From the IMG/VR virus record IMGVR_UViG_3300006931_000521, positions 1 to 22,818 of that record: a stretch of DNA of 22,818 bases. One strand, written 5' to 3'. The DNA comes from a virus. The position numbers were made by a program, and so were the translations under genes. Numbering within the stretch: the first letter of the stretch is position 1; each line of letters begins with the position of its first letter. Positions 6,460 to 11,991 of the stretch are shown one piece after another. The notes beneath the pieces were generated by a model, which did no database searches, was not told the origin of the DNA, and saw only the letters and a list, made by a program, of their open reading frames with translations.

Positions 6460-6500
6460 TGGACACTAGCGGACGCGTTTGGACTGACTTGGACGCGGAT
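6460..6500 (+). repeat. Four GGAC direct repeats at exact 10-bp spacing (putative integrase arm sites)
   Basis: GGAC begins at 6461, 6471, 6481 and 6491, giving a helically phased array; the last two copies, and the second with the fourth, share further bases (GGACGCG at 6471 and 6491). An inverted copy, GTCC, lies at 6321-6324 on the other side of the tRNA fragment. In lambda-type systems the integrase arm-binding sites lie in tandem about one helical turn apart beside the core, so this array, about 45 bases from the attP candidate, fits a P' arm. Binding by Xis or a repressor is the alternative. Confidence 0.55.
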
Positions 6501-6510
6501 AGGGAAGAGA

Positions 6511-6527
6511 TAAGGAAAAAATCCTTA
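6511..6527. promoter_or_regulatory. Inverted repeat TAAGGA-N5-TCCTTA upstream of the 6571 gene
   Basis: Perfect 6-bp arms (6511-6516 and 6522-6527) around AAAAA, 43 bases before the ATG at 6571. It resembles the TAAGA-N3-TCTTA dyad in front of the XRE gene (8390-8402). Likely an operator. The AT-rich loop and lack of a T-run argue against a terminator. Confidence 0.45.
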
Positions 6528-6570
6528 CGTGTTTGCCCTCCCCTGCCCCGCTCCTTTAGGATGCCCGCCC

Positions 6571-6930
6571 ATGCGAACAGCTGGAGCCGTCGAGGGCATC
6601 GTGTCGGAATTCGTGGACCGTTTGACGAGCGTGATCGAGGACGCGGCTCGGACGCGCGTGCGCGAGGTGATGCTCTCCGCGATGGGTGGCTCGAACGGGC
6701 TGGCGCCGAAGAGGGGCCCCGGCCGGCCGCCCGGACGAAAGGTCGCGGTCTCTCCCCCGGCCTCGCCCCCGGCCTCTCCCATGCGGCTCTGCCCTGTGCC
6801 TGGGTGCAAGAACACCGCGGCGCCCGTGTTCGGGATGGTCTGCGCGCAACACAAGGACCTCCCGAAGTCCGTGATCAAGATGTATCGCGCCGAGCGGAAG
6901 GCTAAAGCTCTCGCGAGGGTTGCGGACTAG
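6571..6930 (+). CDS. Small protein with AT-hook-like motif and Cys/His zinc cluster
   Basis: 119 residues from the ATG at 6571 (AGGA 10 bases upstream); a GTG at 6529 would add Pro/Cys-rich residues unlike the rest. The N-terminal helix (about 5-38) is followed by the basic GRP-containing motif KRGPGRPPGRK (47-57), like an AT-hook that contacts the minor groove. A Pro/Ser linker follows, then a compact zinc-type cluster C74-x4-C79-x11-C91-x2-H94 and a basic C-terminal helix. It probably binds DNA. It stands alone on the plus strand between the attachment region and the convergent HNH gene, with which it overlaps by 4 bases. Exact family not identified. Confidence 0.75.
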   Translation: MRTAGAVEGIVSEFVDRLTSVIEDAARTRVREVMLSAMGGSNGLAPKRGPGRPPGRKVAVSPPASPPASPMRLCPVPGCKNTAAPVFGMVCAQHKDLPKSVIKMYRAERKAKALARVAD

Positions 6931-7508
6931 GGCTCGCGCCGGCCGGCGCGCTTCCAGGTGACGCCGTTGACAGCTTCCCACAACGTCGACACGTTGACTC
7001 CGAAGCGGGCGGCCAACTTGGTGAACGAGTGTGCTTTCGGATCCTCCGCGTGTAGGCGTCGGCATTCAACTACGATCGAAGCCGTCAGCTTCGAAATCGG
7101 AAACTTATCTCCGTGCGCGACGCTATCCGGGCGCGTGACGGAGCCGTGCCGCGCGCCCCGCGCACTTCGGCCCTTGCTGGACGCGTCTTGCATGTTGGCG
7201 TCGTGCGAGCCTTCGGATAGGTGGCGTTCATCGCAACAGGCGCGATAGTCGCAAGAATGGATCGTCTCTTTCCCGTCCTCCAGCGCTCGGCCTAGCTTGC
7301 GTTCGAGGAACCATCTGGGCGCGGTCGTGTACCGGCCGCCTACGCGAAGGTTGCCGTAGCCGTGCGAGCCGATGGCGCCTCCCCATACGGCGAAACCGAG
7401 GTGTGGCACGCCGTCCGATCCGGGCGTCGGGTCATCGTAGCGGAGCTTTGAAAAGATGCGCGCCACTCTTCGCCGGATCAGCTCGCTTTCGGATAGCGCC
7501 CGGCTCAC
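6927..7508 (-). CDS. HNH homing endonuclease with C-terminal helix-turn-helix
   Basis: 193 residues from a GTG overlapping the RuvC stop (GTGA on the minus strand). An N-terminal beta-rich segment (GNLRVGGRYTTAPRWFLERKLGR) leads into the HNH core HSCDYRACCDERHLSEGSHDANMQD (84-108), with H84, C86, C91, H96 and N105 in the usual places for the phage HNH_3 type. After a Gly/Ser/Arg-rich linker the C-terminal part (140-186) is an HTH that sets site specificity. It is the last gene of the minus operon and ends tail to tail with the 6571 gene. Free-standing HNH genes are mobile; a packaging or recombination role beside the resolvase is also possible. The same HTH is found alone at 4797-5015. Confidence 0.88.
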   Translation of the reverse strand: MSRALSESELIRRRVARIFSKLRYDDPTPGSDGVPHLGFAVWGGAIGSHGYGNLRVGGRYTTAPRWFLERKLGRALEDGKETIHSCDYRACCDERHLSEGSHDANMQDASSKGRSARGARHGSVTRPDSVAHGDKFPISKLTASIVVECRRLHAEDPKAHSFTKLAARFGVNVSTLWEAVNGVTWKRAGRREP

Positions 7509-8059
7509 AGTCTACCGATGTGAAAAAGCCCCAGCGCGATTCCGTCGATCACATTGTGCAGCTTCGAGGCCGGCAGTTTGGGAATGCAGGCACGCTCATC
7601 CAGCGAGAGCCGCGCGTTCGCGCGTTCGTGGTGAATCTTCTTGGGCAAGTTTTTTTTCCAATCAAACGGCAGATAAACGGACGTAACCGCCCCGGCGAAC
7701 GCGGTGCAGATCGCGCCCACGACCGCAGTGAGGTGGATCAAGTCGTTCGGGTCGGCGCCGCGTTTCTCCTCGCGCTGGGAGCCCCGTGGGTAGACGCGCG
7801 GCATCTCGATCGCGAGATCCGTGATCGGCCCGTAGGGCTCGGCCCATAGCGCCACGGCGCGCGCCATGGAGAGGAAGATCTCCGCGCGCTCGGTCGGGCG
7901 CTGCATGTCGAGCGCGTCCGGGTCGGCGGTGCCATTCAGGCGCTCCGTCAAGCTCGACCGCGGCGCGCCGGCCGGGAAGCCGGCGGCGATCAGGCGTTCG
8001 TCTCGGAAGATGGCGCAGCCGCAAGATCGTAGACCGGGGTCGACCGCCAAAAGAGACAC
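7505..8059 (-). CDS. RuvC-like Holliday junction resolvase
   Basis: 184 residues, GTG start with an AAAGGA ribosome site 6 bases upstream on the minus strand. RNase H-fold acidic residues appear in order: VDPGLRSCGCAIF (D7), AIEMP (E85), a DPNDLIHLTAVVGAI helix (D103, D106) and the C-terminal KLHNVIDGIALGL (H168, D172). This matches RuvC-type resolvases carried by phages, which cut branched DNA during recombination or before packaging. It lies between a 27-residue membrane peptide and the HNH gene, with 4-base gaps or overlaps. Family is clear by motifs. Whether it cuts Holliday junctions or other branched DNA is not visible. Confidence 0.88.
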   Translation of the reverse strand: MSLLAVDPGLRSCGCAIFRDERLIAAGFPAGAPRSSLTERLNGTADPDALDMQRPTERAEIFLSMARAVALWAEPYGPITDLAIEMPRVYPRGSQREEKRGADPNDLIHLTAVVGAICTAFAGAVTSVYLPFDWKKNLPKKIHHERANARLSLDERACIPKLPASKLHNVIDGIALGLFHIGRL

Positions 8060-8062
8060 GGG

Positions 8063-8146
8063 TCAGTCCTTTCCGAGCACCATAGCGAGCGCGATCAAAG
8101 CCGCGAGAACCCACATGGCGATCACGGCCGGAGGGACCTCGTGCAT
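8063..8146 (-). CDS. 27-residue single-span membrane peptide
   Basis: MHEVPPAVIAMWVLAALIALAMVLGKD: a short charged head, about 17 hydrophobic residues and a charged tail. The ATG overlaps the stop of the XRE gene (TGATG on the minus strand) and the stop lies 3 bases before the RuvC start, so it fits exactly between two real genes. No Shine-Dalgarno is needed if it is coupled. It resembles small phage membrane peptides of unknown role; a chance frame is possible at this length. Confidence 0.5.
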   Translation of the reverse strand: MHEVPPAVIAMWVLAALIALAMVLGKD

Positions 8147-8385
8147 CACGCCCACGATTCGACGGGGAACGGCGCGGGCTGTCCGTCCTTCTTGACGTTC
8201 TTCGCCGTCCACACGGCGATCCGCATCGCCAGCTTGAAGGAAGGCCGCGCCTTCGCGTGGGCGATCATCGAGACGTAAGAGGGCGTGATGTCCAGGCCCT
8301 CGGCGATCGTCTCGCGTTCGATTTTGTGGGCCTTGAGGTAGCGCCCGAACTTGGAAAGGCTTCCGGACCAATCAGGTTTCGACAT
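8146..8385 (-). CDS. XRE/Cro-type HTH transcription regulator
   Basis: 79 residues from the ATG at 8385; a GTG at 8406 would run through the upstream dyad. LSKFGRYLKAHKIERETIAEGLDITPSYVSMIAHAKARPSFKLAMRIAVWT (10-60) is a lambda-repressor-like five-helix domain, with the recognition helix around PSYVSMIAHAK. No dimerisation or protease domain follows, so it is Cro-sized. It begins the minus operon and faces the plus-strand 8624 operon across a 240-base control region rich in dyads and repeats, the expected place for a lysis-lysogeny switch. There is no clear ribosome site before the ATG. Probably represses its own and the divergent promoter. Confidence 0.85.
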   Translation of the reverse strand: MSKPDWSGSLSKFGRYLKAHKIERETIAEGLDITPSYVSMIAHAKARPSFKLAMRIAVWTAKNVKKDGQPAPFPVESWA

Positions 8386-8386
8386 G

Positions 8387-8402
8387 GCGTAAGAAAATCT
8401 TA
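8387..8402. promoter_or_regulatory. Dyad TAAGA-N3-TCTTA at the start of the XRE gene
   Basis: GCGTAAGAAAATCTTA holds perfect 5-bp arms (8390-8394 and 8398-8402) one to two bases beyond the start codon at 8385. On the minus strand it also gives a GATAAGAT run resembling a -10 box. Candidate autoregulatory operator overlapping the promoter. The left edge GCGTAA is the half-site also seen at 1840 and 11257. Confidence 0.5.
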
Positions 8403-8471
8403 TCACGTTAGAAATTCAGCGAGGTCGCGTTATTCGGCCTGTTTTGCGGTACACTCGCGCGATCCCGGCCC

Positions 8472-8489
8472 GACCTAAGGCGTTAGGTC
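8472..8489. promoter_or_regulatory. Inverted repeat GACCTAA-GGCG-TTAGGTC
   Basis: A perfect 7-bp stem around a 4-base loop in the control region between the divergent XRE and 8624 operons. There is no T-run on either side, so an operator or an RNA hairpin is more likely than a terminator. Confidence 0.45.
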
Positions 8490-8513
8490 TTGCCGCGGCC
8501 GGCTCTCGGGCCT

Positions 8514-8543
8514 GCTGTGTTTCGCTGTGTCCCGCTGTGGTCT
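8514..8543 (+). repeat. Three GCTGTG repeats at exact 10-bp spacing
   Basis: GCTGTG begins at 8514, 8524 and 8534, each inside a slightly varied 10-base unit (GCTGTGTTTC, GCTGTGTCCC, GCTGTGGTCT). A looser CGTGTAGGTTGTGG continues to about 8557. Phased repeats of this kind bind a protein cooperatively on one helix face (operator or origin iteron). Located in the divergent control region. Confidence 0.5.
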
Positions 8544-8607
8544 CGTGTAGGTTGTGGATTTTCTTGGACTCTTCTCCGTTTCCCGTCGGTGACTCGGGCC
8601 GCGACGG

Positions 8608-8618
8608 TGTTAAGCTCT
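8608..8618 (+). promoter_or_regulatory. TGTTAAGCTCT motif just upstream of the 8624 start
   Basis: The 11-mer occupies positions -16 to -6 before the ATG at 8624. The identical 11-mer sits at the same -16 to -6 before the ATG of the minus-strand gene at 14204. No ribosome site lies between motif and start in either case. Candidate phage promoter or operator element, possibly with leaderless translation. Confidence 0.55.
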
Positions 8619-8623
8619 AAACA

Positions 8624-9130
8624 ATGTCTCCCATAGTCGACGCCTTAACCGAGTTCGATGACGAAGAAGTGACAGCGGTAGAGGACACCGGGAAGATCAA
8701 GCCGCGCTGCTCCCGCCGCCCGACAGACGCCGAGATCGAGCGCATCACGCTCCAGCGCCCGGCCGGCGCCGCTGTTCGGTTCGAGGGGGCCGGGGCCCTG
8801 GCGGAGGCGCAATTGATGCTCGACGCGTGGGCGGCCGCGAGGGCTGGCGCCGGTCTCCGGCGCGGGCAAGACGCGGTGAAATTCTCGGTCTATTTCGGTG
8901 ATGGGCTGGTCTACTCGGGAGAGATGCACATTCGCCGCCAGCGCGATCGCAATCTGGTGCGTCACCTGCGCAAAGAGGAGAATTTCCGCGCGGCGTTTTG
9001 CCCGGACCTTGATTCGAAAGCGGCGGCCGGACTCTTCGCGTTGTTCGCGGCCAGCTACCGGATCTGCTTCCCAGGTCGCGAGCAATCGGGCCAAGGCCCG
9101 CAACCCCTCTTGAGCGAGTGCACGGCGTGA
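8624..9130 (+). CDS. Hypothetical protein
   Basis: 168 residues. An acidic N-terminus (VDALTEFDDEEVTAVEDTG) precedes a segment beginning RPTDAEIERITLQRP, and the middle reads DAVKFSVYFGDGLVYSGEMHIRRQRDRNLVRHLRKEENF, alternating beta strands and a basic helix. The C-terminus has an Ala-rich hydrophobic helix. I recognise no family. It is the first gene of the plus operon after the control region and ends in a GTGA overlap with the next gene, so it is probably an early or regulated accessory function. Confidence 0.7.
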   Translation: MSPIVDALTEFDDEEVTAVEDTGKIKPRCSRRPTDAEIERITLQRPAGAAVRFEGAGALAEAQLMLDAWAAARAGAGLRRGQDAVKFSVYFGDGLVYSGEMHIRRQRDRNLVRHLRKEENFRAAFCPDLDSKAAAGLFALFAASYRICFPGREQSGQGPQPLLSECTA

Positions 9131-9546
9131 GCAAGAAACCGCCGTCCGAGAGAGAGAAGATCGATCGAAAACTGGCTCGGCTCGCCGCCGAGGGCAAGCT
9201 CGTAACTCCGTACGGCTCGGGCAAGACAAAGACCTTGGCGGGCGAGATCAAGAAGCGCGAATGGAACGCGGAGCACGCCGCGGAGATCAAGGCCGGCAAG
9301 CTCGTAGCGTTCACCGTTGACGAGCTGTTCATCGCGGCTCAGGAGCGCATCGCAAAGGCCGCCGCGCTGAAGCCGCCCAAGCCGGCGCCGCCTCCGGTAG
9401 AGACCGACGCCGAACGCGAGCGAAACGCCCGCGAACGCCTACGCGACAGTGGTGCGCGTCTCGATCAGCGCCCGCCGAAAAGCCCATTCGCCGCGTCAAA
9501 CTGGCGTGGTGGGGGCTGGCGTGGGGGCGGCGTTTTAGGCCCTTAA
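9127..9546 (+). CDS. Hypothetical basic protein
   Basis: 139 residues from the GTG overlapping the upstream stop (a GTG at 9118 is in the same frame). The N-terminal two thirds are Lys/Arg/Glu-rich helices (EREKIDRKLARLAAEGK ... EIKKREWNAEHAAEIKAGK). A Pro/Lys linker (PPKPAPPPVE) follows, then a charged helix and a Gly/Trp-rich tail. It looks like a DNA- or RNA-associating or scaffold-like protein, but no domain is recognised. Its stop codon lies inside CCTTAAGG (9541-9548), a palindrome that recurs at 10655. Confidence 0.65.
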   Translation: MSKKPPSEREKIDRKLARLAAEGKLVTPYGSGKTKTLAGEIKKREWNAEHAAEIKAGKLVAFTVDELFIAAQERIAKAAALKPPKPAPPPVETDAERERNARERLRDSGARLDQRPPKSPFAASNWRGGGWRGGGVLGP

Positions 9547-9577
9547 GGTTTCGCGCGCTCGTGCCGATGTCTTGATC

Positions 9578-10222
9578 ATGAAGACGCACACGACTCTCAC
9601 CGCTCTTTTCCTGGTCTCCCTCGTTGCCTTCGGGTGCAGCTCGCCCGAAGGCTCCTCCGACGGCGCGGGCGGCGGGTCCTCCGGGACCGCTGGCGCGGCC
9701 GGTTCGATGGCCGGAAGCGCGGGCGCCGCGGGAGCACCGCAAGCGGCCGGGGGTGCTGTAGGAACCGCGGGCGCCGCCGGTTCGATGTCCGGGACGACTG
9801 GCGCTGGCGGAACCGCTGGCGCCGCCGGTTCGATGTCCGGGACGGCTGGCGCTGGCGGGACCGCGGGCGCCGCGGGCGGCTCCGCTGGCTCCTCCGGAGC
9901 GGCGGGCGCGGGCGGCGCGCCGGCACCCACGGGCAAGGCCAACGGCGACACGTGCGACGTGTCGAGCGCGTGCGCCTCCGGGCTCTGCTGCTTTGCCGGT
10001 GGCTCGGGCACCTATTGCGAGGCGGGTCGGTCCGCGTGTGACATGGGCGGCGGTGTAACTCTCACGCCCACGAGCAGGCCAGAGACCGGCATCGACGTGC
10101 CTTGTCGAACCGCCGCCGATTGCGGCGCGTCCCTCACGGCCGATCACGCGGTCTTGAAGTGCTCGGGCTACGTGGCGCCGAAGCGCGGCACGGCCGAGGT
10201 CCTCGGGTTCTGCGTCCGGTAA
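9578..10222 (+). CDS. Lipoprotein with Gly/Ala repeats and Cys-rich C-terminal domain
   Basis: 214 residues. A short basic start and hydrophobic core end in LVAFGC, with Cys20 as the likely lipidated residue (the -2 Phe is unusual). Residues about 26-120 are almost wholly Gly, Ala, Ser and Thr in repeats of the type GTAGAAGSMSGTTGAG, a flexible stalk. The C-terminal part has eight Cys (CDVSSACASGLCCF ... YC ... C ... PCRTAADC ... C ... FC) likely paired in disulfides. Similar Gly/Ala-stalk lipoproteins abound in Myxococcota. A phage copy could alter the lysogen's surface (superinfection exclusion or adhesion). The track-like alternate TTG at 9572 would add only two residues. No strong ribosome site is visible. 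Confidence 0.85.
   Translation: MKTHTTLTALFLVSLVAFGCSSPEGSSDGAGGGSSGTAGAAGSMAGSAGAAGAPQAAGGAVGTAGAAGSMSGTTGAGGTAGAAGSMSGTAGAGGTAGAAGGSAGSSGAAGAGGAPAPTGKANGDTCDVSSACASGLCCFAGGSGTYCEAGRSACDMGGGVTLTPTSRPETGIDVPCRTAADCGASLTADHAVLKCSGYVAPKRGTAEVLGFCVR
9761..9904 (+). repeat. 48-bp tandem repeat inside the lipoprotein stalk
   Basis: Three units start at 9761, 9809 and 9857 (GGAACCGCGGGC, GGAACCGCTGGC, GGGACCGCGGGC), encoding 16-residue GTAGAAG-type units. Units 1 and 2 are nearly identical; unit 3 diverges after about 20 bases. A related partial unit lies at about 9682. The near-identity suggests recent duplication and possible length variation. Confidence 0.75.
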
Positions 10223-10250
10223 AGCGAACGACCACGAAAGGAAATGATCC

Positions 10251-10445
10251 ATGCGAAGGCTACTGATCCCCGCGCTGCTGATCGCGGCGTTCCTGGCCGG
10301 CGGCGTCTCGCCCGTGCGGGCTGACCTCGGCTCGGCTGCCGTCTCGGACGTGACGAAGTGGCTCGAACGGATCTCCGACTCGCTCAAAGAGATCGCCCGA
10401 CATTCGGACCGGGAGGTCCGGGTGGTCTGCGAGTGCAAGCCGTGA
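10251..10445 (+). CDS. Small exported protein
   Basis: 64 residues with a strong ribosome site (AAAGGA, 8 bases before the ATG). MRRLLIPALLIAAFLAGGVSPVRA is a textbook signal peptide (basic start, hydrophobic core, cleavage after VRA at 24). The mature part is a 40-residue helix-rich segment ending CECKP. It is coupled to the next gene by a GTGA overlap. Function unknown; it belongs to the exported-protein cassette. Confidence 0.72.
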   Translation: MRRLLIPALLIAAFLAGGVSPVRADLGSAAVSDVTKWLERISDSLKEIARHSDREVRVVCECKP

Positions 10446-10630
10446 TCCTCACACCGGACGAGCGGCGACGCCTGAACGAAGGGACGCTTTCGGATATCGA
10501 GCGAGCACGGATCAAGAAGCGCGTGGAAGAGATCCCGATCGAGACGCTGGCCGATGCCGTCATCGCCAAAGCGGAAGGGGCCGGAATGAGTCTCTTAGAA
10601 TTTCTTGCGAAGGGCCTAGTAACGAACTAG
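10442..10630 (+). CDS. Hypothetical small helical protein
   Basis: 62 residues, GTG start overlapping the previous stop. The charged helices LTPDERRRLNEGTLSDIERARIKKRVEEIPIETLADAVIAKAEG are followed by MSLLEFLAKGL. No signal peptide, so it is cytoplasmic although coupled to an exported protein. Function unknown. Confidence 0.6.
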   Translation: MILTPDERRRLNEGTLSDIERARIKKRVEEIPIETLADAVIAKAEGAGMSLLEFLAKGLVTN

Positions 10631-10631
10631 G

Positions 10632-10662
10632 GACTAAGTGTTACACTGTCTAGACCTTAAGG
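10632..10662 (+). promoter_or_regulatory. AT-rich dyads before the secreted-protein gene
   Basis: Contains AGTGTTACACT (10637-10647, odd palindrome) and CCTTAAGG (10655-10662). GTGTTA...CT.TCTAG partly resembles the GTGTTAAGCTCT motif at 8607. Possible promoter/operator for the 10709 gene; no clear -35/-10 pair. Confidence 0.35.
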
Positions 10663-10708
10663 CTTGGCATGGTGCTATGGCCCGGGTGAAGCGAAAGGAA
10701 GGGTATCG

Positions 10709-11179
10709 ATGCTGCACGGTTTGAAGAAGTTCCTCTTAGGTCTCGCGATTGTGGCGATCGTTTTCATGGCGCTCGGCTTCTCCCCGCGCACGGCGAACGC
10801 TATGCGTTGTGCACAGCCCGATCCGTTCGGCGGGTGCTTCGCTCCGCGTCCCGATTACCCGCCGGGCGGGCGGGACTGCACCGGGTCGCCCGGCGCGGGA
10901 GAGGTCAACATCTTCACCGGTCCCAACCGAACCGGCTGGTGCGTGACGATTCCGGCTCGATTCGGAATGTGGAACCTGAACAGCACGAACGGTTGGTATA
11001 GTCCCTTCTACGTCAAGACGATCGACGTCGGATCCGGCGTGACGAATGGGTGGATGTGCAAGGGGCCGAACCTGACGGTCGCCTGTTACGTTCTTTACTC
11101 GCCGACTTGGTATAGCTACACCAATCCGCCGTACGGTACGACTGAGCCGGGCTGGCAGTCGCTCTACGTCGGGGACTAA
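10709..11179 (+). CDS. Secreted Cys/Tyr/Trp-rich protein, possible beta-gamma-crystallin-like or inhibitor-type fold
   Basis: 156 residues from the ATG at 10709, which has a good AAAGGAAGG ribosome site; a TTG at 10664 would bury it. Residues 1-31 form a signal peptide (KKFLLGLAIVAIVFMALGF, cleavage after ANA). The mature protein has six Cys. GEVNIFTGPNRTGWCVTIPARFGMWNL recalls Greek-key motifs of beta-gamma-crystallins or I36-type peptidase inhibitors. That resemblance is weak and by eye. It is the last gene before a strong terminator, apparently an independently expressed exported factor, consistent with a lysogenic-conversion gene. Confidence 0.75.
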   Translation: MLHGLKKFLLGLAIVAIVFMALGFSPRTANAMRCAQPDPFGGCFAPRPDYPPGGRDCTGSPGAGEVNIFTGPNRTGWCVTIPARFGMWNLNSTNGWYSPFYVKTIDVGSGVTNGWMCKGPNLTVACYVLYSPTWYSYTNPPYGTTEPGWQSLYVGD

Positions 11180-11209
11180 TTCTCTTCCGAACAAAAGCCG
11201 CTAGAAGGG

Positions 11210-11249
11210 GGCCCGGTCGGCTAACGCGCTGACCGGGCCTTTCTTTTTT
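11210..11249 (+). terminator. Strong intrinsic terminator after the exported-protein cassette
   Basis: GGCCCGGTC (11210-11218) pairs perfectly with GACCGGGCC (11231-11239) around a 12-base loop, followed directly by TTTCTTTTTT. This is the clearest Rho-independent terminator in the window. It isolates the cassette from the ParB operon. Confidence 0.92.
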
Positions 11250-11256
11250 GTAGGCC

Positions 11257-11296
11257 GCGTAAGAAATAGTTACGCGCTTAAAAGTTAGCATGCTAA
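11257..11296 (+). promoter_or_regulatory. Dyad pair in front of the ParB-like gene
   Basis: GCGTAA-N7-TTACGC (11257-11275) is a perfect inverted repeat with the same arms as the 1840 palindrome. TTAGCATGCTAA (11285-11296) is a perfect 12-bp palindrome that contains the first ATG (11290). Probably the promoter/operator of the 11290-13415 operon, with the start codon inside the operator. Confidence 0.55.
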
Positions 11297-11991
11297 GCTC
11301 GGATCCAATGGGCGAGGTCATGTGGAAGGGAAGCCCGTCTCTGCGGACGCTGTTGGTTTCCCTGGCCGATCTGGACGAGGACCCTCGAAACGTCCGATTG
11401 CACCCGCAAAGCAACCTTGACGCGATCGGTATGAGCTATCGGACCTTCGGTCAGGTTAAACCGATCGTGTCGTGGCGCCCGGCGCCGGGGGCACGCCTGA
11501 TCGCCCTCGCCGGTAACGGGACGATCCGGAAGCTTCGCGCGATGGGCTGGACCCACGTAGCGGCGGCCGAGTTCATCGGCAGCGAGGTCAACGCCCGCGC
11601 GTACGCCATCACGGACAATCAGGTCCCTTTGATGGCGGAGTGGGACGAGCCCGCGCTCGCCGCTGAGATGGCATGGATTCAACAGGAGTTCCGGCCGGCT
11701 ACGGACTTCGGCGCCGACGTCGGCGCGAGCGCGGCGGATTTCACAGACCCTCCCGAGTGGCAGGGGGAAGACGTTCCGGCCCCGCCGAAGCCGCCCAAAG
11801 AGGAGCGCCCGCCGACCGATGCCGCCGCGAACACGCGTAAGGCGCTGATCGATTTCATCACGGCGTATATCGGCCAACTGGCGCCCGGGTGCTCCTGCAA
11901 CGAGGGCGGCTCGTTGATGGGCGAAGACGTGCCCGAGCTAGTCGACGCGCTTCTCACCAACCGCCTTTGGAAACGAGGGGGCCTCTCATGA
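11290..11991 (+). CDS. ParB/Srx-like nuclease-domain protein
   Basis: 233 residues from the ATG at 11290; ATGs at 11308 and 11320 are alternatives, since no start has a well-placed ribosome site. LVSLADLDEDPRNVRLHPQSNLDAIGMSYRTFGQVKPIVSW (22-62) and the LAGNGTIRKLRAMGW box (73-87) are the ParB N-terminal signature, followed by RAYAITDNQVPLMAEWD. The C-terminal 90 residues are a Pro/Lys linker and a domain with CSCNEGG. In phages such domains are often joined to or placed near DNA methyltransferases or other DNA-modifying enzymes rather than acting in partition. No parA or methyltransferase is next to it here. The stop overlaps the next start (ATGA). Confidence 0.85.
   Translation: MLSSDPMGEVMWKGSPSLRTLLVSLADLDEDPRNVRLHPQSNLDAIGMSYRTFGQVKPIVSWRPAPGARLIALAGNGTIRKLRAMGWTHVAAAEFIGSEVNARAYAITDNQVPLMAEWDEPALAAEMAWIQQEFRPATDFGADVGASAADFTDPPEWQGEDVPAPPKPPKEERPPTDAAANTRKALIDFITAYIGQLAPGCSCNEGGSLMGEDVPELVDALLTNRLWKRGGLS

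Noticed and set aside
6459-6905. Plus frame starting inside the GGAC repeats
   Set aside because: It overlaps the 6571 gene in another frame, with Arg-rich, motif-free sequence and no ribosome site.
8472-8489. Intrinsic terminator
   Set aside because: A 7-bp stem without any U-run on either strand.
9682-9904. CRISPR array
   Set aside because: The repeats are contiguous 48-bp coding units with no unique spacers and keep one reading frame.
9332-10438. Minus-strand frame across the lipoprotein
   Set aside because: It is the low-complexity complement of the Gly/Ala repeats; the plus frame has a lipobox and Cys-rich domain.
11290-11991. Plasmid-type ParB partition protein
   Set aside because: Only the ParB N-terminal domain is visible, without a clear HTH centre domain or a neighbouring parA.
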